Source: Alnus glutinosa
Taxonomy: Eukaryota; Streptophyta; Magnoliopsida; Fagales; Betulaceae
DNA length: 64,000 bases
Assembly (NCBI RefSeq): GCF_958979055.1
Contig: NC_084887.1
Span: forward strand, 38,753,120-38,817,119
Direction of reading: 5' to 3'
Part shown: positions 1 to 13,847 of the stretch, piece after piece
Position numbering within the stretch: the stretch's first letter is position 1
Layout: each line of letters opens with the position of its first letter
Position numbers and translations under genes: made by a program
Notes under the pieces: model-generated
Seen by the model: only the letters and a program-made list of their open reading frames with translations
Database searches by the model: none
Told to the model about the DNA's origin: nothing

Positions 1-169
1 GCAGCAAGACCTTTTTAAGCCGGCCATGGATTTGCTCTCATCACTTGTACTGACTGCAAACACTATACAGAATTTTGGGATCTCTCTACACTCGAGAGCT
101 TTTCTGCCTGTCTTGGTGGGCATTTCAGTCTTCTCTTCTCTAGTTGTTTTGATTGAAAACTTGGAATAA
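1..169 (+). CDS. C-terminal exon of an unidentified protein (partial)
   Basis: Reading from base 2 gives 55 codons with no interruption, ending in TAA at 167-169. The peptide starts QQDLFKPAMDLLSSLV and ends SSLVVLIENLE. It is leucine- and serine-rich with a hydrophobic stretch near the end (FLPVLVGISVFSSLVVLI), which could be a helix of a helical-repeat protein or a terminal membrane segment. The window opens with GCAG, so the exon may begin at base 5 after a splice acceptor, or the exon may extend further upstream. AATAAA follows directly after the stop codon. I do not recognise the family, and no function is proposed. Confidence 0.4.
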   Translation, partial: QQDLFKPAMDLLSSLVLTANTIQNFGISLHSRAFLPVLVGISVFSSLVVLIENLE

Positions 170-1426
170 AAATGTAATAATAATCTGCAAAGAAAAACAA
201 AGGCTCTGTTTGTTAAATTTTTTGAAATGCCTAAAAACACAAAAGCAAATTTCACCTTTAACGTCACATTAAAACATTTTTTTCAAACAAAAAACAAAAA
301 TTACACCCCCCCCCTCCCTCCCAAAAAAAAAAATGTATCCAGTGATACATTTATTTCTCTCTTTGTAAGGCTGTCCGGCATGCTAAATAGGCATTATGTT
401 GTCCATTCTGAACCTAATTTTCAAACCCTTTTGGTCTCCCTAGCCCCATCAGCATCTATGAGTGCCGCTTGAAATTCAATTTAACCTTCTTTGTCAAGTT
501 TAAATTGAGTAATGCAGTAGTTTTGTCTTTATGGGTTGTCAATAATGATATTGAGAGTACAAGTCAGCTTGTTGAATTCGAGTGAACTTAATCTATTTAT
601 CAACGTAGAAAATGTCACTAATACATCAAAAACCGTATATTGTGGTCTTAAATTATTTATCTCCAACTATTATAATATGTAGGGGCGGAAATTCATAGGT
701 AACCTTATATATCAGAGAGAGAGATGAATATTGATTTTCAGCAATCTCATAGGTAACCTATGTGAGATTCACTTCTCCGAATAGGTCTCGAACAGCCTAC
801 GGGGAAGAGATCTTGGCACGTGTTAGTAAAATCTGAAATTATCATAAGATTATAATGAGTGAAAAACTAATGGCTAATAAACCATACCCCAAAAAATAAT
901 AATAATAATAAAAAGATTTGATAAACATTTTTTGACAAAATTTTAATCTATATAGGATTAGAAAAATGTTAATCTACTCTATTTAATTACCATGTATCTA
1001 AAATACATGTAGTTTTCACATGCCTTGAACTGAATTGAAAGAAAATCTTTTATTTTGACATGAAATTTTGTTCAACATTTTGTACCTTCATTTTTTATTT
1101 TTTTCTTGGGTCGGATGCTCAAATAGGGACAGGTATGACTGGTCACTGGGCCAAGGCCCACATTAAAGGCAGGATAGCATGTGCCTAGAAGTATTCGAAA
1201 GTGTTTGTAAGGATCGGTATGAAAGCAGTCCCCACGGCTTTTTACTCATAAACAAACTTTCCCAACAAGTTAGAACCAGGAGAAGTGGGTCCCCATCCCC
1301 ATCACGTTCTCTGTGCTTGGCTTGGCCATATGTCACCATTGCATCAGAAATGATTTTTATACATTTTTTATATAATTTTTGTACAACATTTTTTTAACTC
1401 ATTCATTGAATTTGTACGGTCAATAC

Positions 1427-1906
1427 ACATGCGGTAGTTACTGCATGGGTGCTGTAGTGAAAAACGATACAATTTTTCACAAAACAGTACCATTTTCAAT
1501 TAAACCATTTTCCACTTAAAATTTTTTTAATAAATTTAAAAATTATAAAAATAATAATAATTAAAAACCAAAAATATTAAAACAAAAAAAAAAATCCTTA
1601 AGGGGTGGCCTGGTGGCTCGGCCACCCCCAAAGCCGACTGGGGTGGTTCGTCCACCCCAAATCGGCCAAGGGGGTGGCCGGGCCACCCCCTTGGCCAATA
1701 ATGGGGTGGCCAGCGTTGCCCAAGGGGGTGGGCGGCCACCCCTGAAGTTTTTTTTTTTTTTTTTTTGTTTTAATAGTTTTGGTTTTTAATTATTATTATT
1801 TTTATAATTTTTAAACTTATTAAAAATTTTGCAATTTTTTTTTAAGTGGAAACGGTACCGTTTTCCACTTCAGCACCATGCGGTAGTTTTAAACTACCGC
1901 ATGGAA
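1427..1906. mobile_element. Foldback (long-hairpin) element with GC-rich core
   Basis: Two AT-rich arms are inverted copies of each other: about 1510-1595 on the left and 1749-1860 on the right. They enclose a GC-rich core (1603-1745) built of inverted GGGGTGGCC/GGCCACCCC motifs. The outer ends also mirror each other: the GCGGTAGTT motif and CAGCACC near 1880 match CATGGGTGCTG near 1445. No coding capacity is seen. This is a non-autonomous foldback or MITE-like element. The superfamily is not assigned because no clear target duplication was found. Confidence 0.65.
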
Positions 1907-2715
1907 GCCGAATCCCCAGATTTAATGGTTAATTTAAAAAAATAATATACAAAAAATGTGCATGTAACATGTCCCTATAAATTATTAATGGCTCATGCAA
2001 GTGTATTTCTTTACCCATTTGTTTATTAAGAATGATGAATGCTGTTTTCATGATTGTATTACTATTTACTAAGTATTAGACTCCGTATAATTAGAGTATT
2101 CTTTTGAATTATTGTATAATTTGGGTTGAAGCCCTCTATTTGTGAAATGCTTCGGATCCTATAAATAAGAATTAGTTAGAGAAGTGCAATCAATTCAGAT
2201 AGTCACGTGGACAGATGCAGGGTTCACCTAAACAAGTGAACCCTCTCTTACCTTATAGGGATATCCGAATTGTTTCGATCCTCGATTTACTTCTTTTTAA
2301 TAGTTTTTCTGTTATTTATTTTTTATTTTTTATGAGAGTTAATTGTTAGGACAACTAGACTTAACTCCAACTAATTATTGTTAAGTAAAAGTCTACCTTT
2401 TCTCCTTCACAATTGGTATCCAACAAACAAGGAGGATATTTAATTTTAGGTACTTGGTTGTATCTTTTTAGTGCTCAAATGGCAGCCATAGATAGTTGAG
2501 TTTGAATTGTCGATGATGGCTTTAGTTTGAACTTTGACAATTTCTTTTGGTCCTGCCTTTAATGTGACTTGACTTACAGCTAGCCACCACATAATTTGGC
2601 TCTCATTTCAGAAGCCTCTGCAGTTCACTATCACGGAATTTGCTCAATTTCAATACATTTTATTTTTATTTTTTTTTAAAAAAAAGTACGCGAAATAAGA
2701 AAGCCCCAACTTTAA

Positions 2716-2754
<39 letters not shown>

Positions 2755-4158
2755 AGGGTCAAATTCATGAAATAATATTATTAAAAATAAATTGTAAATA
2801 TAATTTTATTTACTGAATTCTTTATATATTAATATTACTTTAAAATTAAAGAGGAGTGTACAAAAATATATTTATATATAAAAAAAAAAAAAGAAATAAC
2901 ACAAGTAATTCATAAATAATCATTGTTAAGAATATAATCAAATTTGTCAATGCTATAATAGCAAAAGAAGCATTAAAGTACAGTAACAAAGCCCGATAAT
3001 AGGATAGCAGCAACAAATCAAATGGTAAATTATTAACGACTACAAAATCAAAAGCTAGGAGATGGTTTGCTAAAAATCAAGCAAAAAAATAAAATAAAAA
3101 CATACGAAAATATATTGAGTCAGAAAAAGGTTAAGTAAATAAAGTTTCTTCATACATAAAGATATGAAACTAATTCATGCTTAATTTCATTAATAATTGA
3201 ATTATTTTAATGGAATGAATGGATTGTTTAGTGACCGGCGTTATTTATATATTAACTCATAAGCTAAATCTCAAATGGACAAGAAAAAAGGATAGCTATT
3301 GATAAAGTGAAATAGCATAAATGATGTAACATGTTTTAAATAGCTTTTTATGTCAGTCACCTAAAACATGTTACAACAGCCGATGTGAAATGAGTGTGAT
3401 AAATATGTGTAAAGAGAATAACACTACTCATTCAATCGTGAATATTATAAGCTCAATCTCATATTATATATGTCATAAGCATAATCTTTGAAGTCATCAA
3501 CTTATTCATAAATTAAAACTAAAATGACAAGTCCAATTTCTAAAAATTAGAAGAAGAAAAAAATAATAATAATAATTTGAGGGGCCAATTTCCAATTTCC
3601 AATTTCTACATTTTCTTAAAATGTTTGGGGGGCACCATACAATATATAGAGATATTTTTGTAAGAAATTATGAGGGGCCACCCCGAGAAAAAAATATTGG
3701 AGAAAAAAAGGAGAGATTTTAAGCCCAATAATATGTTTCTTAACTCGAAGTTGTTTTGTAACGGTCAAGTTAACAACAACTAACATACATGAATAGAGAG
3801 GCAGAAATGGGGCAGATACACCTTTATCATATTTCAAACGAAAAAAAAAAAACGTCTCGCACGTTATTACCACGACTTGCAAGAAGATAAATAGCAACAA
3901 TAAAGTAGAATAATTCACAAAACAATTAATAAAAACAAAAAGAAAATATAGCATTAAAAAATTATATAAATAATTTTTTTTTATGTAATTTTCATAACAA
4001 GACTGCAAAACATGCTATTGAGACCTGAAGACCGAAGACCATGTAATTAAAACACATTAAATTAAACTATGACACATATAAAATTAAGAGCATTGCTACA
4101 AAGAGATTAGGTTTATTTTACACCCTCGAATTTAGCATATTTTTTAAGCAAAAAGTTT

Positions 4159-4159
<1 letters not shown>

Positions 4160-4217
<58 letters not shown>
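4160..4217. repeat. (TA)n microsatellite
   Basis: Uninterrupted TA dinucleotide run of about 27 units, upstream of the Atos-like gene. Confidence 0.95.
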
Positions 4218-4222
<5 letters not shown>

Positions 4223-5376
4223 CAAGCTTTTAACTTTTAAGGCATCTCTACGTGTGAAGTTTACAAATTACAGACACCTATATGGTCCAACGCCAGCGTG
4301 GGTTTAGAGGCTGAAAACAAATGTATATGGTAAGAATTAGGAAAGTCTGTGGGCAAAACAGGTCGTGGGTATATGATGAAAATGATGACGCAGTGTTTTG
4401 GGATTATAAACATGAAAAAGAGAGATGGGTGTGCCTGTTTTTCCTACAATTTACTAACACCAAACCAAGCCCACAGCCTTACCTTACCCCTTACCTTCTC
4501 GTCCTCTTCCACCTCTTTCTCCTTTCTTCTGGACGCATAAAGAAGAATTTGTTATTTTTGAATTTTCAACACCCTTTACTTTGTTTATTCTTTCCCATTT
4601 TCCTAAATTATCTGCGGTTTCGAGTTCTTTTTTTTTTTGAAAAAACATTATATGATCCGAGGGTTGGATTTGATTCGCCAAAGAAGATCAGCGAAATGGT
4701 TTGGCTACTGGGTTTGTCTTTGATCACAGGCCCTCATTGGTGGGTCTTATAATCGGATTAAATATGTGAAGCCAACGCATTTTTATTTTTATTTTTAATT
4801 TATATGTTTAGTTGATGATTTTGGCGATCAAGTTTGGGCTATGCTGTGGTTAGTTTGATTCTACGGTGATTTGGTTTGTTTTGGGGGTGTTTTTGGAGGA
4901 ATTGCGGTTGTGGGTTTCTACTAATTGGAATAAAATTTGCATTTTAAATTAGATTTAGAAAGGAAAAAAAAAGTAAGAAAGAAAAGGAAATGTGGAAACA
5001 GCGTTGCTTGTAGTTGTAGTAGATGGTGACGCAAAAAGCTTAAGGGTGTTGGGTTCGTGGTGAATATGTGCCGTACAAGTAACCCTCGTGAGTTCTCGCC
5101 GCGTTTTTTGTTGTTTGTTGACTGTTTCAAGGCAACATTTTCTGGGCATTCATTATTGTGCTGCTGGCTTGAGGATGTTCCGTTCTGATCGACTTGGTTG
5201 ATTACAGATACTGTTTTGGTTTTGAGGTGGTTCCTTTGTCTTTTTTTCTTTTTCTAAAGAATCCCAAAAATTCCATCTCATTCTAGTTATGGATGAATAG
5301 GATATGATGAAAAGCATTTTATTTGTGTGTGTATGTGTGTGTTTTTCCGTTCTGGGTTGTTTTCATCTGCTTGCTT

Positions 5377-5379
<3 letters not shown>

Positions 5380-5426
<47 letters not shown>
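5380..5426. repeat. Poly-T tract
   Basis: A run of about 47 T in the 5' leader or first intron of the Atos-like gene. It could be the poly-A end of an old retroposon on the other strand, or an expanded pyrimidine tract. Confidence 0.9.
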
Positions 5427-5472
5427 CTAGTGTGAATTGAAACCATAGGTAGCAAGTTTTGTGAATGTCTAT

Positions 5473-5564
5473 GCTGATCAATCTAGAATTTTATGGTTTG
5501 TGAGAATTTGATTAATGAGCTGATCAATCTAGAATTTAATGGTTTGTGAGAATTTGATTAATGA
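5473..5564. repeat. 46-bp tandem duplication
   Basis: The block starting GCTGATCAATCTAGAATTTT occurs at 5473 and again at 5519, with only one or two differences. It lies just upstream of a probable 5'-UTR splice acceptor (TTTGTTTCAG ending at 5653). Confidence 0.9.
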
Positions 5565-5653
5565 AAAATGTAGTTCAAATGGCTCTGGCTGTGTCAATAC
5601 AAGAATCATATGTGGCGCTAAACTAATCTCTTGATTCCAATATTTTGTTTCAG

Positions 5654-6081
5654 GCATATGCATTGATTCTTTCGGCAACCATGAGCCATATATGCTGGTG
5701 TGGAGGTCAGAAGGTCTGTGCTACTCGTGATTTTTGGATGTCTAGAAGGTGTTATAGTTTCTGTTTACATCCTTTTAAGGGAGTGGGAGTTGAAATGTTA
5801 GAAATGTGGATGCCTGTTGTTGACACATAGTATTGGCTTCTCTCCTGATTTGAGATACATTGCTGTAGGACTTGTGTTCGTGGTTGTAGCAGAATTTGTG
5901 GAGAATATGCTGTAGGACTTAATTAATTGTTATACTGATAGGATTTGGAGCGACAATTTCATGTGTTGATTAGATTGAAGATAACTGGTTCTGTGTTGAT
6001 TAGAAATCTGAATGGAGAATGCTCAAGTCATTAAGCATTTTTAGAAATCAGGATACGCATTAGTTGTTTGCAAATATAGTG
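5654..6081 (+). other. Probable 5'-UTR of the Atos-like gene
   Basis: A good acceptor (TATTTTGTTTCAG) ends at 5653, and another AG (GCATTAG) ends at 6063, just before the start codon. This suggests at least one spliced leader exon. The stretch contains upstream ATGs, including a short frame from 5681 (MSHICWCGGQKV) that ends at 5830. This could dampen translation if it is retained in the mRNA. Inferred from splice signals only. Confidence 0.4.
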
Positions 6082-9000
6082 ATGGGCTTGCTGCAAGTTC
6101 CCTCGAGTGAAACTAGTGAGGAAGTTGAAGCAGCATCATTGGGTGCATTTTTGCAGAGTCCACCTCGATTCACTAATGTGAGCACCTGTGATATGGATGG
6201 AATGCACAGTGAAAGCACGAGTCCATTTGCTGGGAATCCATTATGCTCTTCTATGAGAGAGTCCCAAAGAAACACCTGCTTGGAGCTTTCAAAGGTTGGA
6301 GATGATTCATTTAAGTTTAGAGGGGCAATTGAAGTTACTTCCAATATTAATGGTATGAAAATTGGTTCTGTGGACAAAGGTGTGAGGTTCACTCCTAAAA
6401 GTGGACGAAATATTCAGAACCCTGTTTCTAGGGTCGTGGGCTTCGAATCAGGTGGAACAAGCTCTCTAACTGATGGATTCAAGGGAGTTTCAGCTGTTCA
6501 TGCTCATTCTTCTACTGGGAATAATGTCATAGTAAATGAAACTGAGTCTGGTGGGTCACTAGTCAGGAAGCGATTGTCGTCACCATTGAGTAGCATGCTT
6601 TCTCCATGCCAATTTGGTGGTGATCCTCTAGACATTGGCAGCAGAAATATGCAGGCAAATGCACCTGCCGTGACTGATAATTTTAGGATTTCTGTTGCAA
6701 AAGATAATAAGAAAGCAAATGTTGGGAGCCAAAACCATTTTACCTTGCCAACCTTGACTAGTTGCTTGGAACAGAAGAACGTACCATATGATAATGGTGG
6801 AAAGGAATCCATTTTATTCACTGATGGCCCTTTGCTGGAAAACAAGGTGGGGCGATATCACATCGGGGAATCACGTAAGGTCAGGTCTCAAAGTGGGGCG
6901 ATATCTATATCTCCCAATAAGGTTGGCTCACCTCCACTTTCTTTGTCACCTCTTGGTCCAAAATTTTCTGAAAGAATGAAAACTGCAAGAGGATGCAGGA
7001 CTACCAAAAACGAGATGGGGGACCATCGTTTAACCTTAAAAAATATAGAAGGATCACTTGAGAGATCTGACAGAGGCATTATTCTTGCCCCTGAAGAAGA
7101 GGATTGTAGTACTGCAAGCAGATCATTTGAAGACATTTATCTTTTGCGAAAAGAGTTCCATCCATCTTCCTTGCAAAGTACTACTGACATTAGTTGGCAA
7201 GAGCCAGCCCCAGCCTCGCAATCCGTGAGATTCACTAGAAGTCTAAGTGGACTTTCTGTTAGGAGGTCCCTGGTTGGTTCATTTGAAGAGTCTCTATTGT
7301 CTGGTCGTTTCTTATCTGGAAAACTCAGTCAGGTTAGTGATGATGTTGTTTATGTACTGGATTCAGTTTTTGGAGGTTATTCTTGAAAGATATCCAAATT
7401 CCCTGCTTATTGTTGGCATCTTATTTGTATAGAGAATTGATGGGTTTCTAGCTGTACTAAGCGTTACTGGAGGGAACTTTTCGCCACAATCAAGAAAGCT
7501 TCCATTTTCAGTGACCAGTGTAGATGGAGATTGCTACTTGCTGTATTATGCGTCCATAGATCTTGCAGGAAATTCATCATCAAATAATTGCAAAGGCCAG
7601 AAACTGAAACGAGGCCCTAGCAATGATGATTCACCAACTGTCAAGAGCCGCCTGCGCATCCCTATGAAAGGGCGCATACAACTGGTACTTGGCTTCTTTC
7701 TTGAAACTGATTAGTGCTTCTGAGTACCATGATAGAATTCATTTAGCTTCTATATATATATAGGTGTTAATTCTTGGACCTCCCATATAACCATTTATAA
7801 ATAAGTCAGTCATGTACCAGCGGTTTTAGTTGCTGTCTGAAATCTTGCAGCATGTTTTAATGATTGCCTCTTTAGGCATTAGGCATTGCAGTAAAACCAT
7901 GTTTCACCTCAATCATGTTTAAGGATGGAGCCTTGATTTGCCAAGTTGATGTGATTCTTCTGCTTGATTTCATTGCACCATGGTAGATTTGGCTATTCTA
8001 GTAATCCAAGGTATATAATTCTTATTTATTTAATTGGCAGTTACAAGAGTATGTGATTGTTTTACATATTTGCTCTGGATATGTCTGTGAACTGATTAAT
8101 AGGATTTAGTATGTGAATTTAACCAGTGAAAGGGCTTGTAGTTGTAAGTGGTCTAGCAGAAGAATCATAAACTTGTGGGGGAAAATGAAAAGAATTGTAA
8201 ATGGAGTTGTTGGCAACTTGCAACATTATTTGGAAATATTGTATTGTCCTTTTTGTTAAACTTTCCTTCTCACTAGAACATGTCTGTTCATGTTACAGAG
8301 CTATCGAGTTAGATTATTCATTGCTAGCAGAATATCTGTTTTGATTATCAAATTTGCGGACATTTTTAAGTGTCAAAACGATTTATTTTTTAATTAGCCT
8401 TTTATTTTGTTAGCATGATCTCTTTTGGTGGGTGAAGCACCCATATGATATTTTTTGATTAATTGTTCATTATTATTTGCTTTTCCTTTTATTTTAATGG
8501 GAAACTTTCTTTGTGGTAGATATAGCGTAGTGTGGTTGCATCTTCTTTTTCTCGGTTTAGGGGAAAATGTTTCTAGAAGTCTTATATATATGTTGTTTTT
8601 AACCTATTATGATGCTAGAAATGGATTTTTTTTACCCTGACAGGTTCTCAGCAATCCGGAGAAGACACCTCTTCACACTTTCCTTTGCAACTATGATTTG
8701 AGCGAAATGCCAGCTGGTTCCAAAGTAAGATGGGCTTATATCCTGTGTATAGATTGAATGAGTGCTGTGACTTTATTGGGATTTTGGAAATTTTTTTCAT
8801 TTTTCATGTCAAGAGTAGTAGCCTAAAAACTCCGATGAGATTGTGATTTAGTATAATTTCCTCCCCTCTGAAAATCCAGTGAGTGGTGATGTCAATCTGA
8901 TTTGCTTTACAATAATTTGCTTAATTTTAGTGTTATTAAAGTAATTCAGGGTACCATTTTTAATTTGAACTCTGAGGGTGACAACTTGATATTTTCACGT

Positions 9001-11361
9001 ACTATCCCAACATCAAAAATCTTTTTGGTTTCTGATTTTTTTTTTTTTCCTTTTAGTTATTGCTTTTTCTAGCTCTTTCTCTGTGACTCTGCTGCAATAA
9101 ATATAGCCTAGAACTAGCACTCACTGCCATGTAAGTTCACAACCAAACGTAGACCTCATGGAACTGTCATTAGTGCGTGTCTATTGTAGGTGGCATGTTG
9201 CTTAAGACCATATTAAGTGTAAAATATGTTGTCCTTCTACTTGTGGTTGCCAGTTTGGTCAACTAAAAGCTGGTTTCTTTCTCTCGGTTATCCTTTTGCC
9301 TGCTAATAGCATGAAGAGAAGAGACTTTTCTTTTCAAAATTAAATACACTACTCATTATTACATAGATCTGGACATACTGCATCGATATTGTTATGGATC
9401 CATATTCATTATTATATGGGTGGGACAGGACGAATACATATGATGTTTACATGTATCAAGAGGCCTATGTTGTGTTGTAAAATTCTTATAGGAGCAGAGA
9501 TGGTTTATATGTGAAAGTATGACTGTAGAGTGTAGACCATAGATTATAAAATTGCTGCTATGGTTGTAGTCTCGGATGCACTTTCAGAATCGATGGCCAT
9601 CATAACGAGACTTAAGTGCCAGTGTGGTTATAATTCTTTTTGTGTAGCAAATAATTTTGGCTTACATATTTGCATGTTGACTAGAATTTCAACTTTCTAA
9701 TATTTTCATAGCTTTAAAGGTTTATCTCTAAGTTGCAGTTGGTGTATATTGTATCTATCTTTTAAGTTTTCACTTACATTTGTAACAGTAAGTGTGAATA
9801 TCATTCTAGATTACATAAGATAACGAAACATTTATTATATTTTGTGCTTTTTTCATCCCCTTTTTTTGTTGTTTTTTTTACAGGTTTAGGGTATTTCATT
9901 TTTTTTTTTGCATGTACCTGCTAATATACCATGTATCTAATGATGGTTCCTTTTCTTTGAATGATTGTAGACATTCTTGCGCCAAAAGGTTACCCTAGCT
10001 TCATCCAGCCCAAATTCTGCACAGTTGAAGCAAGGGCATACGGATACGGACTGTAAAGTTATAAAGATGGGGGCTCCAACCTCACAGAAAAGCCATCCCC
10101 TTCAGTTCAGTAAGGAAGTAAGTGATACAGATGGAGTTGACACTGTACGTAGAGTGAGATCCATAGATCAAAAAAATGAAATGAGTGGAAGTGAGGACTC
10201 TAAATTGGTTGAGTCAACAGATAAAGGGGAGCCGTCCAAGCAATCCCTGAATATGGGAAGGCTAGGTGATCCATCCTCTATGCTTGAGCAAGGGTGTGGC
10301 ACTGGGCAATGCCAGAAGAGTGAGGCAAAGGGCAATGGCTGTGTGGGTAAATGCCATGAAACGCTCAGGAAATCATATCAATGTCCAAAGCTCAATGATA
10401 ATGCTGCTGGTGCTGGTGCACTCCGTTATGCTCTTCATCTCCGTTTTATTTGCCCTTTCTTTAAAAAATGTTCTAGGTCAGTTCAGAGATGCAAATCTGA
10501 TCCACTATCTTTACCACAAAATAAAGACACTGGAGGGGAGCGGAGATTCTACTTATACAATGACTTAAGGGTTGTGTTCCCTCAACGCCATTCGGATGCT
10601 GATGAGGGCAAGGTATGTGATTATGAATTTACATATAATATGGTTCTATAGCACTGCTTTTGTTTTGTTTGTTTGTTTGTTTGTTATTTTTTTTTTTTTT
10701 AACCCATTTTCACAATCTCTTTTGACGCATGGGGCCATGGTGGTAATGCTATAGCTAGGAGTGAATTGGTTGATTATTTAAATATCATCTTTGTTGCATA
10801 GTATGAGGCGGGCTCAAGCTTTCTTTTAGTGAGTATTGTTATAAGCTGTTTTCTGCAGCAATACTTTGATTCAACTAAAGAAGTAGTATCAAATGTTCTT
10901 ATCTCATCTTTTTATTCTACTTTTTCAGAAAGATTGTGAATTGGCTATTATATTGATTCAACTTTATCTTGTTATTGGAAAATGGAAAGAAGGGTTTGTT
11001 ACATATTTGGTTTCCATATAAATTTTTTAAAAGGCGTGGCAATATATTCATCATATGACAACATATACATCATTATATCTGAAATTTAAACTGAGCTATC
11101 AAAGTTAGAAGTTTGGTTGGCTGAGGGATCAGAGTTCAAACGCACGGATGGGAACGGGCCTCAGCGAGATGTTTCTTAAGATGAAAGCTTTGCCATTTCT
11201 TTGTTGTCACTGTTTTGATCATAACCTTTTACAAAGAAGCTTTTGATGTCTTGGTAGATTAGTTTTTGTGTGCGTCTCTAACACGGTTTTTTGCTGTCTT
11301 ATGGCAGTCGAACGTGGAATACCATTACCCAGAAGATCCAAGATACTTCGACATCAACTGA
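6082..11361 (+). CDS. Atos/FAM214-type conserved-domain protein (meiosis chromosome segregation family protein)
   Basis: Five coding exons keep phase: 6082-7332, 7433-7684, 8644-8724, 9971-10612 and 11308-11361 (TGA), giving 759 residues. Residues 1-370 are polar and probably disordered. The Atos-like conserved domain (DUF4210) spans about 380-470, with [20 protein letters not shown] at the exon 1 end and [16 protein letters not shown] in exon 2. Exon 3 and the start of exon 4 carry the conserved [20 protein letters not shown] link. The C-terminal domain once named chromosome segregation during meiosis runs from about LRYALHLRF (674) to the end, finishing [15 protein letters not shown]. In other organisms Atos proteins act as transcription or metabolic regulators; the plant role is poorly known, so no exact function is claimed. 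The start is the first in-frame ATG after a probable splice acceptor (GCATTAG, 6057-6063). The 5' leader appears spliced and carries upstream ATGs near 5681. All introns are GT-AG. Confidence 0.9.
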
Positions 11362-12293
11362 AACTGAAATGTCTAATTAACCTCACCAAAGCAAAAACTT
11401 CTTTGCTGTGTTCATAGTCATCTAATCGAAAAAATGACACTAACCCAGATTTACCTGTAAAGAATCAGATTCGAAATAATTTGATGGGTTAAAAACTTAA
11501 AATATTCTGCTAGTCCATTTCGGAATGACCCTATAACTCTATCCACTTAACCCAAAGTAGCCTACATAATGTTGATAGCAGCACTGAATTATTTCATTGT
11601 TCAGATTTTGTTGTTGCATTTACAAAATCATGTCATGTTATGTCAAAATTTTAAATAATGAGGCAACATTTACCATTGGCTCCCCTCCCTCCTAGTTCAA
11701 ATTTATATATAAATATATAGTTAAAATGTTTACATATAGATAAATTATTTTTCTTAAAATATTTATACATACTTAAGTGTGTGTATATATATATATATTT
11801 GCTTCTTATAATAAGAAACCTTAGTTCCGTCCTTGCTAATTTAATTTGAACCACGAAATGGATTCTTTATATTTTTGTACTTGTAGTCCGGAAGTAAATT
11901 TTGTTGGAAATTAATTGGGCTTTTATGGCCCTTAATGTACTGGGCCGGAAGTTATTGTCCATTCCTCATTCTGTGGGATGGGCTTTGTTTGTCCTATTCA
12001 ACTAATTCAAGAGTCTCATATTCATTTTTGTAGAGTTCCATCTTACCGTTTTGGGCTGTACGGTGCCTAAAAAGCCCAATGATTATTTTTTATTTTTTAT
12101 TTTTTCAAGCAAGAAGCCCAATGAGTTTATTGCAGGTTGGATTTATTTCTAGATATCCTAGTGTTGGTACAAGATTCAGACCGATTAAAAGAAGAAAAGA
12201 GCTCCATTCCAAGTTAATCAAATCCTAAAGAACAATCACTGTCATGGCATATATTATTGTGTTTGTATAATCTTATATATATATATATATATG

Positions 12294-12329
<36 letters not shown>

Positions 12330-12771
12330 CCTTTAAAAACATGTGTTCTAAAAAATATAATTTATTGTGCAAAAACGTAAATTTTTGAATGTTTTCAAAC
12401 TTTTAAACAGGATAAAAATACGTAATTAGCATGCAAAATAGCGGACAAGATTGTCTGGATAGGTGTTAATAAATAAATGAAGGAAGGAAGACGTTAGAGT
12501 AGAATTAAGGTGTATTTTCCGTTTTGTGGTGTGTGGGTGTAGAAGACGAAATTGATTCGTATCGGGCCTGAAGAGTGAAGATGTTAACCGTCGGGTGGTC
12601 CTCTGTGTTTTTTTTTTTTTTTTTGGAATGAAGTAATCAATTTTGTCGTATTTATATATATATATATATATATACACTGCTGCAACTGGACACAAAACAC
12701 TGCCTCAAGCCTCAAGGACAATCGGTGCACTACAAACGGTTGCCTCTTATTTCAGTACAAGTGTTATCATT

Positions 12772-12804
<33 letters not shown>

Positions 12805-13807
12805 AATTGCTAAAGGGAATGTTATGCTTTGCAGGAATTAATATTAATACATTATACCTAAATCTTAAAAACTTAGTTTTTCTTTAAAAAAAAAAAAAAA
12901 CAATTTTTAAAGTTTTAATATTTAAGTTTAATATATTTATATTTATTTATTAAGAGTAACACGTGTTACAATTCTATTAGTGTTGACGTGGCACATTGAC
13001 GGAATCTGTCAAAAGTTTTGACGGAATTTAACCGAAACGATTAATTGTTGTTTTGGTATATCCTGAGGACCCTGATTATTTTTTATATCTCAGAAGGCGA
13101 TCTGTAAATTATGTCAACCACAATACCACATGAATCGATTTTGCATTTTTTCCTAATGATTTTGTATTAGTTAATTCCGTCAACTTAATGTTTAATTAAT
13201 TAATTTTATATCATATTAGACCAATCAATTACCATCGTCACACAACAATTCTAAGTACCAAGTGGGATATATACTTTAAAATTACAACTATACCCCTAAT
13301 AAAAAATAAAAAATAAAATTATATTTATAATTTAACATAATTGTGTCATGTGGTGGTATATATAGTGGGTAAATAATGTGTCAAATGAGAGTTATATAGC
13401 ATCCAATTTGAACGTAGCATACTGTTAAATAATTGGATAATAAATTGATTGATGACCTCTTTGAGACCAGAAAACAAATATAAAAACCTAATTGTCAAAA
13501 TTGAAGTGGCATGAAAAACTTATATAAGGAGGTAATTGCGTGGGATCAGGTAATTGCGTGGGATCAGAGATAATCCGTGGAATGATCGACAACCAGCCAT
13601 CGGAGAACAAGTGAAGAACCCCGTTAAAGGAAACCCTTTTTAGAGCCTAATAATGGAGAGGCCACAAGACAGCAAACTCACCGGAGCTTGGGGGCTCGAG
13701 CCCCCACTGCAACTGCAACTCACTCATCTGCTAAAACGTCACACTCGATCAACAGGTCTACTCCGACTTGGCCCTTCATAATATTCGATCTGAGCATCAT
13801 TTGCCCC

Positions 13808-13847
<40 letters not shown>

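Larger units (their letters stand above)
170..4300. other. Gene-poor AT-rich upstream region
   Basis: No coding region can be supported here. The stretch holds a foldback element (about 1427-1906), a (TA)n run at 2722-2749, a longer (TA)n run at about 4160-4216, and many A/T-rich inserts. Long frames such as 3616-4008 on the minus strand are low-complexity and have no recognisable domain. The last part is probably the distal promoter of the Atos-like gene. Confidence 0.6.

Noticed and set aside
4321-4752. 143-residue frame before the Atos-like gene
   Set aside because: No domain, pyrimidine-rich composition, and it lies in the likely promoter and leader of the next gene.
6060-6392. Minus-strand frames of 110 and 113 residues in the Atos-like exon 1
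   Set aside because: Shadows of the coding exon on the opposite strand.
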